Made by a program: the position numbers and the translations under genes. Of a stretch of DNA of 64,000 nucleotides, positions 8,891 to 17,677 are shown in pieces. The stretch is from Cryobacterium sp. CG_9.6. GTDB lineage: Bacteria > Actinomycetota > Actinomycetes > Actinomycetales > Microbacteriaceae. The notes below the pieces were generated by a model. The model saw only the letters and a program-made list of their open reading frames with translations, did no database searches and had not been told where the DNA came from. How positions within the stretch are numbered: position 1 is the first letter of the stretch; each line of letters begins with the position of its first letter. Location: assembly GCF_029893365.1 (NCBI RefSeq), contig NZ_JARXUZ010000001.1, positions 620,001-684,000 on the forward strand. The letters are read 5' to 3'.

Positions 8891-10030
8891 ATGGCAGTGT
8901 GGGAAAACCTGACGGGACAGGCTGAGGCCATCGCGATATTTCGCGCGGCGGCAACGGCCAGCGATACGTCGTCGATGACACATGCCTGGCTTATTACCGG
9001 GCCCCCCGGCTCCGGCCGTTCCAACCTCGCGTTCGCGTTCGCGGCCGCTCTGCTCTGCCCCGGAACACTCGATGGCGACCGCGATGCCATTCGCCAGGTT
9101 GAGGCACGCACTCATCCTGACCTCAGCGTGCTCACGACCGACGGCGTCATTATCAAGATGAGCACGGTGAAAGAGGCTGTTGCTCGCTCGCAATACTCCC
9201 CTTCGGTGGGCCGATACCGCGTGATCGTGGTCGAAGACGCCGACCGCATGGTGGAACGCACGAGCAACGTTCTGCTCAAAGCCCTGGAAGAACCGCCGGA
9301 ACGCACCGTATGGATTCTCTGCGCGCCCAGTGAGGCCGACCTTCTCCCCACCATTCGCTCGCGCGTACGCACGGTCCGCTTGCGCGTCCCGAGCATCGAC
9401 GACGTTGCCGACCTCCTCGTGAAGCGGGACGGTGTCGATCCGGTCATTGCGGAGCTCTCCGCCCGGCAGTCGCAGAGCCACATCGGTATGGCCCGACGGC
9501 TCGCAACGAACCCCGAGGCGAGGGTGCGGCGTGAGGAGACCCTGAGAACGGCTCTGGGCATCCGTTCGGTATCCATGGCCGTGAATGCGGCCGCGCGGCT
9601 TCTCGCCATTGCCGGCGACGACGCGAAGGCCATCACGATTGAACGGGATGCGGCTGAGCGCGAAGGCGTGCTGCGTTCCCTGGGTGTAGAACCCGGGCAG
9701 TCCGTTCCCACCGGCCTGCGCAGCCAGATCAAGGCCCTCGAAGACGATCAGAAGCGTCGCGCAACACGAAGTCTGCGGGACGGCATCGATCGAATTCTGG
9801 TGGACCTTACCTCGCTCTACCGCGACGTCATGATGGTGCAGCTGGGTCGGGAGCAGGCCGTGATCAACCTCGAGCTTGGTGCCGAGCTGCGGAGTGCGGG
9901 GGCGTCCAGCGCACCTGCAGCTACCGTCGCCACAATGGATGCGATAGCGCTCGCTCGCACCCGAATTCAATCTAACGTGGCACCGGCACTGGCCCTGGAG
10001 GCCATGCTCGTGTCCGCTATAAGGCGCTAG
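8891..10030 (+). CDS. holB: DNA polymerase III delta' subunit
   Basis: Clamp-loader subunit, 379 aa. The AAA+ fold begins near residue 30. The P-loop equivalent GPPGSGRSN has Arg in place of the Walker Lys, consistent with delta' subunits not hydrolysing ATP. The sensor region is VIVVEDADRMVERTSNVLLK, followed by EEPPERTVWILC and the clamp-loader collar domain. The start ATG 8891 gives VWENLTGQ, the usual actinobacterial N terminus. It lies 46 bp after tmk and is probably cotranscribed. Confidence 0.94.
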   Translation: MAVWENLTGQAEAIAIFRAAATASDTSSMTHAWLITGPPGSGRSNLAFAFAAALLCPGTLDGDRDAIRQVEARTHPDLSVLTTDGVIIKMSTVKEAVARSQYSPSVGRYRVIVVEDADRMVERTSNVLLKALEEPPERTVWILCAPSEADLLPTIRSRVRTVRLRVPSIDDVADLLVKRDGVDPVIAELSARQSQSHIGMARRLATNPEARVRREETLRTALGIRSVSMAVNAAARLLAIAGDDAKAITIERDAAEREGVLRSLGVEPGQSVPTGLRSQIKALEDDQKRRATRSLRDGIDRILVDLTSLYRDVMMVQLGREQAVINLELGAELRSAGASSAPAATVATMDAIALARTRIQSNVAPALALEAMLVSAIRR

Positions 10031-10063
10031 CGTCCTCTACCTGTGCACGACAGAAGGAACCCG

Positions 10064-11599
10064 ATGACTCCCCACCCTCGTTTGATTGCCGTCATGGCCG
10101 GTGCGGTCGTGCTCACGCTCGGGCTGAGCGGATGCGTGTCGGCGTTCACTCCCGACACCGCCCCCACCACGTCCACTCCCACGGGCGAGGCGGTGGATTC
10201 GGCGCTCGACCCCTTCTACAGTCAGGTTTTGCAGTGGAACGACTGTGACAACGGCATGCAGTGCACCACGGCCAACGCGCCGCTCGACTACGGTGACCCC
10301 GGCGCGGGCACCATCAGCCTCGCGCTCGTGCGTCAGCCGGCAACTGGTGGCAACCGGCAGGGGTCGCTGCTCGTGAATCCCGGTGGGCCGGGGGCGTCGG
10401 GCTATGACCTGGTGAAGAATTCCGTGGATTTCGCTACCGACGAAACTCTGCAAGACAGTTTCGATGTGGTCGGGTTTGATCCGCGGGGAGTCGGGCGTTC
10501 CAGTGCTGTGGCCTGCTACGAGCCGGCGCAGATGGACGAGTACCTGTACGGCCTGACGACCGCGGCACGGAGAACGGATGCCTGGATCGCCGAACTCGAG
10601 GCCTCCTCGGTCGCCTTCGGTGAGGCCTGCGCGGCGAAAACCGGCGCGTTACTCGAACATGTCGACACGGAGAGCGCCGCCCGCGACCTAGACCTGCTGC
10701 GTGCGGTTTTGGGGGATGCGAAGCTCAACTATCTGGGTTACTCCTACGGCACCTACCTCGGTGCCACGTTTGCCGAGCTGTTTCCGGACAAGGTGGGACG
10801 TTTGGTCTTTGACGGGGCGATTGACCCGTCCACCAGCAATTTTGAGGTGACCGAGCTGCAGGCGAAGGGCTTTGAAAGTGCGCTGCGCGCGTACCTGACG
10901 GACTGCCTCGCCGGTGATCAGTGCCCGTTCAGCGGCACCGTGGATGACGCGATGGCGACGGTCGGCGCGCTGCTCGCATCCGTTGATGTCAGCCCACTCA
11001 CGAGCACTGATGGCCGTCAGCTGGGTGCAAATGCCCTGCTCACCGCCATTATCGCCCCGTTGTATGAGGCCGCAGCCTGGCCGCTGTTGAGTAAGATGTT
11101 CACGGCCACGATGACGAACGATGCCTCAGCGGCGTTCAGCCTGGCCGATCAGTACAACGGTCGGCAGACGGACGGGAGCTACCGGGACAATTCGAGTGAG
11201 GCGTTCTCGGCAATCAACTGCGTGGACTACGCCTACAACGACGATCCGGCATCCATGCGTGCCCAGGCGGCGGAGATTGAGGTGATGGCGCCGATCATCG
11301 GTAGGTACATGAGCTTCGGCGATATCGGATGCGCCAATTGGCCGTACGCATTCACCGGGGAGCGCGGCGAGATCCAGGCTGCGGGAGCCGACCCCATTCT
11401 GGTGGTGGGTACGACAAATGATCCGGCTACCCCCTATGCCTGGGCCCAGAGCCTTGCGCGCCAGCTGGAGAGCGGCACCCTCGTGACGTTCACGGGAGAA
11501 GGCCACACGGCGTACAACAAGGGCAGTGCCTGCGTAGACGCGGCGGTCGATGACTATCTGATTCAAGGCATCGTTCCGAGCGAGGATCCGCAGTGCTGA
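10064..11599 (+). CDS. Secreted lipoprotein alpha/beta hydrolase (TAP-like peptidase family)
   Basis: A 511-aa exported hydrolase of the Streptomyces tripeptidyl aminopeptidase-like family. ATG 10064 is chosen over GTG 10043 because AGAAGGA precedes it. The signal peptide ends in LGLSGC with lipidated Cys24, so the enzyme is tethered outside the membrane. It carries LVNPGGPGASGYD (oxyanion region), GYSYGTYLG with nucleophile Ser227, and a C-terminal TAP-like domain with GEGHTAYN (catalytic His). The substrate is probably a peptide or ester; esterases in this family exist, so specificity is open. It stands alone between holB and a TetR regulator. Confidence 0.88.
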   Translation: MTPHPRLIAVMAGAVVLTLGLSGCVSAFTPDTAPTTSTPTGEAVDSALDPFYSQVLQWNDCDNGMQCTTANAPLDYGDPGAGTISLALVRQPATGGNRQGSLLVNPGGPGASGYDLVKNSVDFATDETLQDSFDVVGFDPRGVGRSSAVACYEPAQMDEYLYGLTTAARRTDAWIAELEASSVAFGEACAAKTGALLEHVDTESAARDLDLLRAVLGDAKLNYLGYSYGTYLGATFAELFPDKVGRLVFDGAIDPSTSNFEVTELQAKGFESALRAYLTDCLAGDQCPFSGTVDDAMATVGALLASVDVSPLTSTDGRQLGANALLTAIIAPLYEAAAWPLLSKMFTATMTNDASAAFSLADQYNGRQTDGSYRDNSSEAFSAINCVDYAYNDDPASMRAQAAEIEVMAPIIGRYMSFGDIGCANWPYAFTGERGEIQAAGADPILVVGTTNDPATPYAWAQSLARQLESGTLVTFTGEGHTAYNKGSACVDAAVDDYLIQGIVPSEDPQC

Positions 11600-11676
11600 T
11601 CGGGGGCGAGCTGACCGACACGAATTTGATCGCACAGTTCTTTGCCCACTTGGGCTGTTGGTGAAATAATTGGGGC

Positions 11677-12315
11677 ATGTCTGAAGCGCACGAGCTTGGT
11701 CTACGTGAGCGAAAGCGACAGGAGACTCGTCGTGCGATTCAGGTTGCCGTGCTCCGGCTTGTGCGACAACGCGGCCTGGATAAGGTCACCGTCGAAGACG
11801 TCAGCCGCATGGTCAATGTGTCTCCACGCACATTCTTCAACTATTTTCCGTCGAAAAGCGCTGCGTTCATCGGTGAAGCTCCGGGAATCCCCTCCGACGC
11901 TGACATCGAGGCATTCGTCCATGCCGGCGGTGGGACCGAATCGCTGGTGTCCCAGCTGATGGGTCTGCTCGAATCCAATCTTCGTCGCACGGAGGCCGAC
12001 CGTGAGCTGTATCAGCTGCGCCTTGAGGTGATGAGAGAGAACTCGTATCTCTTTGGCATCTACATGGCGACGATGCGAGACTTCGAGCAGGATCTGGAGC
12101 GTATCCTCATCCGTCGCTTCCTGGTCGACCGTCCCGAACTTGCCAGTGACCGGCAGGGACTGGAAAATCGAGCCCGACTCTACGCTCTGGTCGCCACTGC
12201 CACGATTCGGCACGGCTGGCTCAGGTGGGCCAACAGTGATGGAACGATTCCGCTCTCCCAGCACGTGCGTTCATCCTTTGATGAGATGTACGAGATGACC
12301 CGCCGGAGCGACTAA
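11677..12315 (+). CDS. TetR-family transcriptional regulator
   Basis: A 212-aa one-component repressor. The N-terminal helix-turn-helix is typical: AIQVAVLRLVRQRGLDKVTV, then EDVSRMVNVSPRTFFNYFPS with the YF-SK signature. The C-terminal ligand domain (about 80-212) is not diagnostic of any effector. No divergent or downstream transporter gene is adjacent: the gene lies between a hydrolase on the same strand and a tRNA. The target could be itself or the upstream hydrolase. Confidence 0.88.
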   Translation: MSEAHELGLRERKRQETRRAIQVAVLRLVRQRGLDKVTVEDVSRMVNVSPRTFFNYFPSKSAAFIGEAPGIPSDADIEAFVHAGGGTESLVSQLMGLLESNLRRTEADRELYQLRLEVMRENSYLFGIYMATMRDFEQDLERILIRRFLVDRPELASDRQGLENRARLYALVATATIRHGWLRWANSDGTIPLSQHVRSSFDEMYEMTRRSD

Positions 12316-12361
12316 GCTTATTTCTTGTGTCACCGACTGCCCTACGGGGTGATCTGGTAAC

Positions 12362-12437
12362 GCCGCCTTAGCTCAGTTGGTAGAGCATCTCACTCGTAAT
12401 GAGAAGGTCGTCAGTTCGATTCTGACAGGCGGCTCCA
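12362..12437 (+). tRNA. tRNA-Thr(CGU)
   Basis: Full cloverleaf. Acceptor arms GCCGCCT and AGGCGGC pair perfectly. The D arm is GCTC-AGTTGGTA-GAGC, the anticodon stem TCTCA/TGAGA has loop CTCGTAA, and the T arm is GTCAG-TTCGATT-CTGAC. The discriminator is T and CCA is encoded (12435-12437). Anticodon CGT at 12395-12397 reads ACG (Thr). The 162 bases after it, to the IclR stop, show no gene or clear structure. Confidence 0.96.
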
Positions 12438-12599
12438 CAAAATATCCCGGAGCCGACAGCACGCACTGGTCGCGATGGCTCAGTTCTTCTCCTGCCGGGT
12501 GGCGCTCAGCGGGTTCGCAGTCCACGCCGGCGAAGCGCCAGTACCAACGCGCCAGCTGCAACGAGAGCACCCGCCCGCAAAGGCAGGCGAAAACCGTGA

Positions 12600-13487
12600 T
12601 TATGACGTTGGGGGTGCCCCGAGTTGCACGGAGAGCTCCGCGGCGACCCGGGCGGCCAGCGCCCCGGCCTCATGGAGGTGGGTTCCGAGCCGTGTCTTTG
12701 GTGCACTGACATTGATCGCGGCGATGATGTTGCGTCGAAAATCAAAGACCGGCGCGGAGACTCCCACGACACCCTTCTCAAATTCCTCGTCGACGGTGGC
12801 ATAGCCACGACGACGAATGTGAGCAACCTCGCGCTTCAAGCTCTCGAAGTCGGTCACCAGCGGCACTCCGTCATTTTCTCGCGCGGCCGGAGCCATGGCG
12901 GTTCCGAGTAGTACCGGAGCCCCAGGGCTGGTCACGGGTTCGTCGCTGCCATGGGCTTCGTACCAGCGCTTCAAATCGTCTTCGGCCCAGTCGCTCACCA
13001 GCACACGGCCCGACGACGTGCGCCACGCCGCAGTGCTGACCCCCTCCCAGCCGAGGCCGCGAAATGCATACTCGCTCAGTTCGCTGGCGAGGGTCAGCAC
13101 GTTCCCCCCACGCAGTACACAGAGGTGAGTGGTTTCATGCGTTGCCGTGACCACACGACGCAGATACGGAACAGATGCCCGAACGAGTCGTGACTCCAGC
13201 GTGCGCGCCGCAAGGGCATAGAGCTGGTATCCCAAGCGATAGTTCTGGGTGACCTCGTCGCGGGAGACGAGGCCAAACTCGGCAAGGGTTGCCAACGTGC
13301 GTGACACAAGCCCCTTGTCCCGGCCGGACAGTTGCGCCACTCGCAGCACGCCAAACCCTCCAGACGCCTCAGCCTCAGGAGATCCGAGAATCTCCAGGAT
13401 CTCGAAATCGCGCCGTAATCCTGCAGAGTTCCGGCGGGGCGGGGCTGGTGCTGGTTGGGAATCACGACCCAGGGTGTTGTTCTGCAT
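12600..13487 (-). CDS. IclR-family transcriptional regulator
   Basis: A 295-aa regulator with an N-terminal winged helix (about 25-90, RVAQLSGRDKGLVSRTLATL) and the IclR effector domain (about 105-290; DEEFEKGVVGVSAPVFD and IIAAINVSAP are typical). It is divergent from the nine-gene ABC/Fae/dehydrogenase operon starting at 13626 and is the obvious candidate to control it, sensing a substrate or intermediate. Local regulation by divergent IclR proteins is common for catabolic operons; the ligand is unknown. Confidence 0.9.
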   Translation of the reverse strand: MQNNTLGRDSQPAPAPPRRNSAGLRRDFEILEILGSPEAEASGGFGVLRVAQLSGRDKGLVSRTLATLAEFGLVSRDEVTQNYRLGYQLYALAARTLESRLVRASVPYLRRVVTATHETTHLCVLRGGNVLTLASELSEYAFRGLGWEGVSTAAWRTSSGRVLVSDWAEDDLKRWYEAHGSDEPVTSPGAPVLLGTAMAPAARENDGVPLVTDFESLKREVAHIRRRGYATVDEEFEKGVVGVSAPVFDFRRNIIAAINVSAPKTRLGTHLHEAGALAARVAAELSVQLGAPPTS

Positions 13488-13514
13488 GACAGCACACTAA
13501 CCGGCAGTTGCCAT

Positions 13515-13592
13515 ATGCGCAATCGTGGTTGTGCAAATACACCCCATCTCGTAGTCTCGCTGTATCCCACCGCCAATTCACACGAATGGCGG
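13515..13592 (+). promoter_or_regulatory. Candidate control region between IclR gene and ABC operon
   Basis: The 138-bp divergent gap contains TGCGCAATCGTGGTTGTGCA (13515-13534), with repeated TGCGCAA/TGTGCAA-type half-sites. It also holds a hairpin-forming inverted repeat CCGCCA...TGGCGG (13570-13592) closer to the operon. Either could be the IclR operator or an mRNA leader element. A strong Shine-Dalgarno AAGGAGG at 13611-13617 sets the first start at GTG 13626. Confidence 0.35.
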
Positions 13593-13625
13593 TTCACGCA
13601 GAGTTGAGTGAAGGAGGCCGCGCCC

Positions 13626-14288
13626 GTGAACCTAGATTTGAACGGACTCTTGACGTTCTGGGTACGCAGATGGGACGACATTCTGGAATTGGTGGGCGAA
13701 CACATCGCTGTTGTCGCGGTCTCGCTCCTGATCGCCACGGTTATTGGTGTCGGCGTTGGCATGTTGGTGTGGAACAAACCACTGCCTCGATCTACGGTCA
13801 TCGCCGCAGCAGGTGTCGCCCTCACTATCCCGTCCCTCGCGCTGCTGGCTCTTCTGCTCCCCATATTCGGACTCGGCTGGATCCCAACGGTCATCGCTCT
13901 GGTGATGTATTCGTTGCTGCCCATCGTGCGGAACACGGTTGTGGGGCTGCGTGAGGTTCCACCAGCCATCATGGAGGCCGCCCTCGGTATGGGAATGACA
14001 CCATTCACGGTGTTGCTCCGGGTGCAACTTCCGATGGCGTGGCCAATCATCCTCACGGGAGTTCGCGTGGCTGCCCAGCTGACGATCGGCGTCGCGGCCA
14101 TCGCTGCCTACGTCGCCGGCCCTGGCTTAGGGCAGTTCATTTTTCAGGGTCTCAGCTCGCTCGGTTCCAAGAATGCCCTCAATTTTGCCCTCACCGGAAC
14201 ATTTGGTGTCGTGATTCTCGCCCTCGTCGTTGATGCAGCCTTTGTGGCCATCACCCGAACAACCACATCAAGGGGACTCCGTGCCTAA
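13626..14288 (+). CDS. OpuC/ProW-type ABC transporter permease 1
   Basis: A 220-aa membrane subunit with about six hydrophobic segments and the permease EAA-type loop MEAALGMGMTPFTVLLRVQLP, which docks on the ATPase. The family (glycine betaine/carnitine/choline importers) is recognised from YSLLPIVRNTVVGLREVP. GTG 13626 is chosen over 13608 because the AAGGAGG Shine-Dalgarno lies 8 bases upstream of it and overlaps the earlier candidate. It overlaps the ATPase gene by 8 bp. Clustering with catabolic genes suggests the substrate is eaten rather than stored as an osmolyte. Confidence 0.9.
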   Translation: MNLDLNGLLTFWVRRWDDILELVGEHIAVVAVSLLIATVIGVGVGMLVWNKPLPRSTVIAAAGVALTIPSLALLALLLPIFGLGWIPTVIALVMYSLLPIVRNTVVGLREVPPAIMEAALGMGMTPFTVLLRVQLPMAWPIILTGVRVAAQLTIGVAAIAAYVAGPGLGQFIFQGLSSLGSKNALNFALTGTFGVVILALVVDAAFVAITRTTTSRGLRA

Positions 14289-15321
14289 GCAACTGAACAC
14301 CGCCCTTATCCAGATCGCTGGTAAGACGAGTGGTGCTCTTATCGAGCTCAAGAGCGTCACCAAGCAGTACCCCAACCAGCCTGTGCCAGCTGTCCAGGAC
14401 TTTTCCATGACCGTGCAACCGGGTGAGCTGATCATGTTCGTCGGGCCGAGCGGATGCGGAAAAACCACAACGATGAAGATGATCAACCGCATTATCGAAC
14501 CCACGAGCGGCTCCATCTCCATCGACGGCCGCGATGTGCTGTCGCTCAACCCGAGCGAGCTGCGGCGGCATATTGGCTACGTCATTCAACAAATTGGCCT
14601 GTTCCCGCACATGACGATTGCCGAGAATATTGCCGTCGTCCCCAAGCTTCTGGGCTGGAGTAAGGGGAAGACAAACGACCGGGTGTACGAACTGCTCACG
14701 ACCGTGGGTCTCGAACCGGAAGACTTCGCTCATCGGTACCCGAAACAGCTCTCTGGTGGGCAGCAGCAGCGCGTGGGTGTGGCTCGCGCTTTAGCCGCAG
14801 ACCCTCCCGTGATGCTCATGGACGAGCCGTTTGGCGCGACTGACCCGATCACTCGCGAGAAGTTGCAGGCCGAATTCTTGCGCCTGCAAGCGTCGATTGG
14901 CAAGACCATCATCTTCGTCACTCACGACTTCGATGAGGCCGTGAGACTGGGCGACCGCATCGCCGTCTTGAGCAACCGCAGCCAGATCGAACAGTTCGAC
15001 ACTCCCGCCAATATCCTCACGAACCCTGCCAACGACTATGTTTCATCTTTCATTGGTCTCGGCACCGCCATTAAGCGTCTTGTTCTCATTCCGGTCACGG
15101 CGGCGAGGCTTGGTCCAGCGAGCGCAGCTCCCCGGACCGCGACAACGGTGCGCACGACCGACTCTTTGCGCGACGCTCTCGACGCGCTCGTGCTGACCGG
15201 GTTACCCGCGCTTGCGGTTCTCGATGAGGACAAACGGGTGGTGGGCTCAATTACCGTCGATCAGATATCGGCTGTACTCGGTGCCGAGGTGCCCACCCTC
15301 GCCCCTGCAGCGGAGGCGTGA
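14281..15321 (+). CDS. OpuC/ProV-type ABC transporter ATP-binding protein
   Basis: A 346-aa ATPase for the quaternary-amine-type importer. It has Walker A GPSGCGKTTT, Q-loop YVIQQIGLFPHMT, signature LSGGQQQRVGVARAL, Walker B VMLMDEPFGATDP and switch His in FVTHDFDEA. The C-terminal region from about residue 280 looks like a single CBS domain (DALVLTGLPALAVLDEDKR), which in OpuA-type ATPases senses ionic strength. GTG 14281 follows AAGGGG and overlaps the permease stop; the second permease overlaps its own stop. Confidence 0.93.
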   Translation: MPKQLNTALIQIAGKTSGALIELKSVTKQYPNQPVPAVQDFSMTVQPGELIMFVGPSGCGKTTTMKMINRIIEPTSGSISIDGRDVLSLNPSELRRHIGYVIQQIGLFPHMTIAENIAVVPKLLGWSKGKTNDRVYELLTTVGLEPEDFAHRYPKQLSGGQQQRVGVARALAADPPVMLMDEPFGATDPITREKLQAEFLRLQASIGKTIIFVTHDFDEAVRLGDRIAVLSNRSQIEQFDTPANILTNPANDYVSSFIGLGTAIKRLVLIPVTAARLGPASAAPRTATTVRTTDSLRDALDALVLTGLPALAVLDEDKRVVGSITVDQISAVLGAEVPTLAPAAEA

Positions 15322-16109
15322 CCGTGGTTCTACCTACTGCCACCAGTCCGATGGCTACGGTGAGCCGCCCGGCCTCACGCCGCGCGGAGATCTTGTCGGT
15401 GAAGAGGTTCGTCACCCCTGCGGTGGTGCTGATCGTGCTCGCCATCCTCTATTTTTGGCTCTCCAACCGTTCGCTTGATTCAATTGAGTCGCGCACGCTC
15501 AACGCGGACTACATCATCGCCCGCGTGCGGGAACACCTCGGACTCACCGTGGTCGCGTCGGCCCTTGTAGCCGTTCTCGCCATTCCCACGGGTATTCTGC
15601 TCAGCCGCACCCGTTCACGTGTTCTCAAAGGCACCGTTCTCGCCCTCGCAAACGTGGGACAGGCCACACCGGCAGTTGGCGTCATCATTCTGCTGGCCAT
15701 CATCTGGCAGACCGGCTATCTCACCGCTCTGGTTGGACTCGTCATCTATTCTTTCCTGCCCGTGCTGCGCAACACCATGGTCGGGTTACAGCAGATCGAT
15801 GAAAACGTGCGCGAGTCCGCGTTTGGAATGGGCATGACCCGAAATCAGGTGCTCTTCCGCATCGAACTGCCCCTGGCTGTCCCGGTGATCCTGGCGGGGC
15901 TGCGCACTTCTCTGGTCTTCTGCGTCGGCGTGGCAACTATCGCAACCTTTATCAACGCCGGTGGTTTGGGCGACATGATCGTCAACGGTCTCAAACTGCA
16001 GCGGTACCCCGTCCTCGTTACCGGTGCCGTCCTGGTGGCGTGCATTGCGCTTCTCATCGATTGGATCGCCGCGACTTTCGAAGACGTTTTACGCCCGCGT
16101 GGCACCTGA
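15318..16109 (+). CDS. OpuC/ProW-type ABC transporter permease 2
   Basis: A 263-aa second permease with a hydrophilic 35-residue N terminus, six or so membrane segments and the EAA-like loop RESAFGMGMTRNQVLFRIEL. LANVGQATPAVGVIILL and IYSFLPVLRNTMVGLQQID match OpuCB/OpuCD permeases. The first and second permeases are distinct, so the importer is heterodimeric in its membrane part. The start overlaps the ATPase stop by 4 bp. Confidence 0.92.
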   Translation: MTVVLPTATSPMATVSRPASRRAEILSVKRFVTPAVVLIVLAILYFWLSNRSLDSIESRTLNADYIIARVREHLGLTVVASALVAVLAIPTGILLSRTRSRVLKGTVLALANVGQATPAVGVIILLAIIWQTGYLTALVGLVIYSFLPVLRNTMVGLQQIDENVRESAFGMGMTRNQVLFRIELPLAVPVILAGLRTSLVFCVGVATIATFINAGGLGDMIVNGLKLQRYPVLVTGAVLVACIALLIDWIAATFEDVLRPRGT

Positions 16110-16166
16110 ATTTCTTGACTTTTCATCCGAACACAGCCAGTCCCACCCTGCACACGAGGAGAAACC

Positions 16167-17105
16167 ATGAAAAAAACCACTGTCCTATCGATCCTGGCGC
16201 TCAGCGCCGTCGGAGCCTTGGCGCTGTCCGGCTGTTCCGCCGGAGCGGCGAGCACGGCGGGAGCGAAGGGTGATGAAGTCGCCGGCCTCACTGGCACCAT
16301 CGGTGCCAAGGACTTCTCGGAGCAATACATCCTGGCGTACTTGACGAGCGGGCTTCTCAACGCTCACGGCGCTGAGACGGATGCCAACACGCAGGTTGTC
16401 GGCTCGGCCAACGTGCGTGCCGCCCTCGAAAGCGACGACTTCATGGGTTACTGGGAATACACCGGAACCTCCTGGATCACCTACAACAACAACACGGTTC
16501 CGGTGCAGGGGGAGCAAGCCCAGTTTGACGCGACAAAGGAGGCGGACGCCGCGAACGGGATTGCCTGGCTCGACCCGGCACCGCTCAACAACACCTATGC
16601 CTTTGCGATTCGCTCCGACAAGGCTAAGGAACTGGGCGTCACGTCGCTCAGCGATATCGCCACGCTGCCCGCCGCCGATCAGACCTTCTGCATTGAAAGT
16701 GAGTTCTCCACCCGTGATGATGGCTGGCCAGGGCTCAAGGCCGCTTACGGCCTCGACATTCCCGACTCGAACGTTGCCCTTCTCGACACGGGAGTTATCT
16801 ACACGGCCACGCAAAAGGGCGATGACTGCAACTTCGGTGAGGTGTTCCAAACCGACGGTCGAATCACCGCCCTCGACCTCACGGTTCTGACAGACGACAA
16901 GGAGTTCTTCCCCGTCTACCAGGGTGCGTTCACGCTCAAGCAGACCGTGCTCGATGAGTATCCGGGTATTGCGGACGTGATGGCGCTCATGAGCGACAAG
17001 CTCACGACCGAAGAAATGCAAAAGCTCAACGCGCAGGCTGATGTCGATGGTGACGACCCCGAAGACATCGCGAACGACTGGCTGACGGAACAGGGACTGA
17101 TCTGA
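16167..17105 (+). CDS. OpuAC/ProX-type substrate-binding lipoprotein
   Basis: Extracytoplasmic receptor of the importer, 312 aa. The signal peptide ends LALSGC, with lipidated Cys23. The mature domain begins GTIGAKDFSEQYILAYLTSG, the ProX/OpuCC family opening, and contains YWEYTGTSWITY with aromatic residues that could form a cation-binding cage. The ligand is therefore probably a quaternary or cationic amine, although homologues with altered cages bind other small solutes. The stop shares one base with the Fae ATG (TGATG), so receptor and catabolic genes are coupled. Confidence 0.92.
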   Translation: MKKTTVLSILALSAVGALALSGCSAGAASTAGAKGDEVAGLTGTIGAKDFSEQYILAYLTSGLLNAHGAETDANTQVVGSANVRAALESDDFMGYWEYTGTSWITYNNNTVPVQGEQAQFDATKEADAANGIAWLDPAPLNNTYAFAIRSDKAKELGVTSLSDIATLPAADQTFCIESEFSTRDDGWPGLKAAYGLDIPDSNVALLDTGVIYTATQKGDDCNFGEVFQTDGRITALDLTVLTDDKEFFPVYQGAFTLKQTVLDEYPGIADVMALMSDKLTTEEMQKLNAQADVDGDDPEDIANDWLTEQGLI

Positions 17106-17677
17106 TGACCCTGGCCCCTCGTGCAGCCCAAGCCCTGCAAATTGGCGAGAGCTTTGTTGGTGACGGTGTCAACGCTGCCCATGTCAACACCGTCTTCGGT
17201 CACCGCGAGGGGCCAGCCGGGGTCGCGTGGGCGACTGCCCTAGCGACTCCCAGTACCGGGCACGTACCCTTCGTCACGGTGCTCCGTCCATCACTGCCCG
17301 TAAAACCGCTCACGCTCTTCGTCACGAAAGCCGCCCCGGCGTCGGATGCCCACGGTCTCCTCATTTGGGGACCAGCTCAGGCAGGCATCGCCGCCGGAGT
17401 CGCAGAGGCACTGTTCGATGGCACCATTTCCCGCGAACAGGCCGACAGCTGGGTGATCATCGCCGCCGTCTGGGTGAACCCCGCCGCCGATGACGCGGAA
17501 GCGGTCTATGCCAACAATCGGCTCTCGGTGCACACCGCTCTGGTCAACGGCACAGCTTCTCTGCCCAGCGCGGATGCCGTGATCGCTGCCCGTGACAGCC
17601 CGTCCAACCCGTTCTTCACCCCCGCCGCCAGCGACAACCGGGCGTCGTCCGCGATCCCGTCCGGAGCCTCAACATGA
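17105..17677 (+). CDS. Formaldehyde-activating enzyme (Fae) family protein
   Basis: A 190-aa Fae homologue. Classical Fae condenses formaldehyde with tetrahydromethanopterin in methylotrophs. Family blocks are clear: IGESFVGDGVNAAHVNTVFG (with the His that is catalytic in known Fae), LRPSLPVKPLTLFVTK, WGPAQAGIAAGVAEAL and NNRLSVHTALVNG. The last ~25 residues are an unrelated Ser/Ala tail. Tetrahydromethanopterin genes are not present in the window and are not expected in this group, so the true role may be a different aldehyde/cofactor condensation or formaldehyde scavenging during demethylation of the imported amine. Both ends overlap neighbouring genes, so it is an integral operon member. 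Confidence 0.85.
   Translation: MTLAPRAAQALQIGESFVGDGVNAAHVNTVFGHREGPAGVAWATALATPSTGHVPFVTVLRPSLPVKPLTLFVTKAAPASDAHGLLIWGPAQAGIAAGVAEALFDGTISREQADSWVIIAAVWVNPAADDAEAVYANNRLSVHTALVNGTASLPSADAVIAARDSPSNPFFTPAASDNRASSAIPSGAST

Noticed and set aside
7102..9111. 669-aa open frame antisense to topA and tmk
   Set aside because: It is the low-complexity Ala-rich mirror of the GC-rich coding strand; topA, tmk and holB on the plus strand have full family motifs.
8633..9970. 445-aa minus-strand open frame over holB
   Set aside because: Antisense shadow; no domain or start signal.
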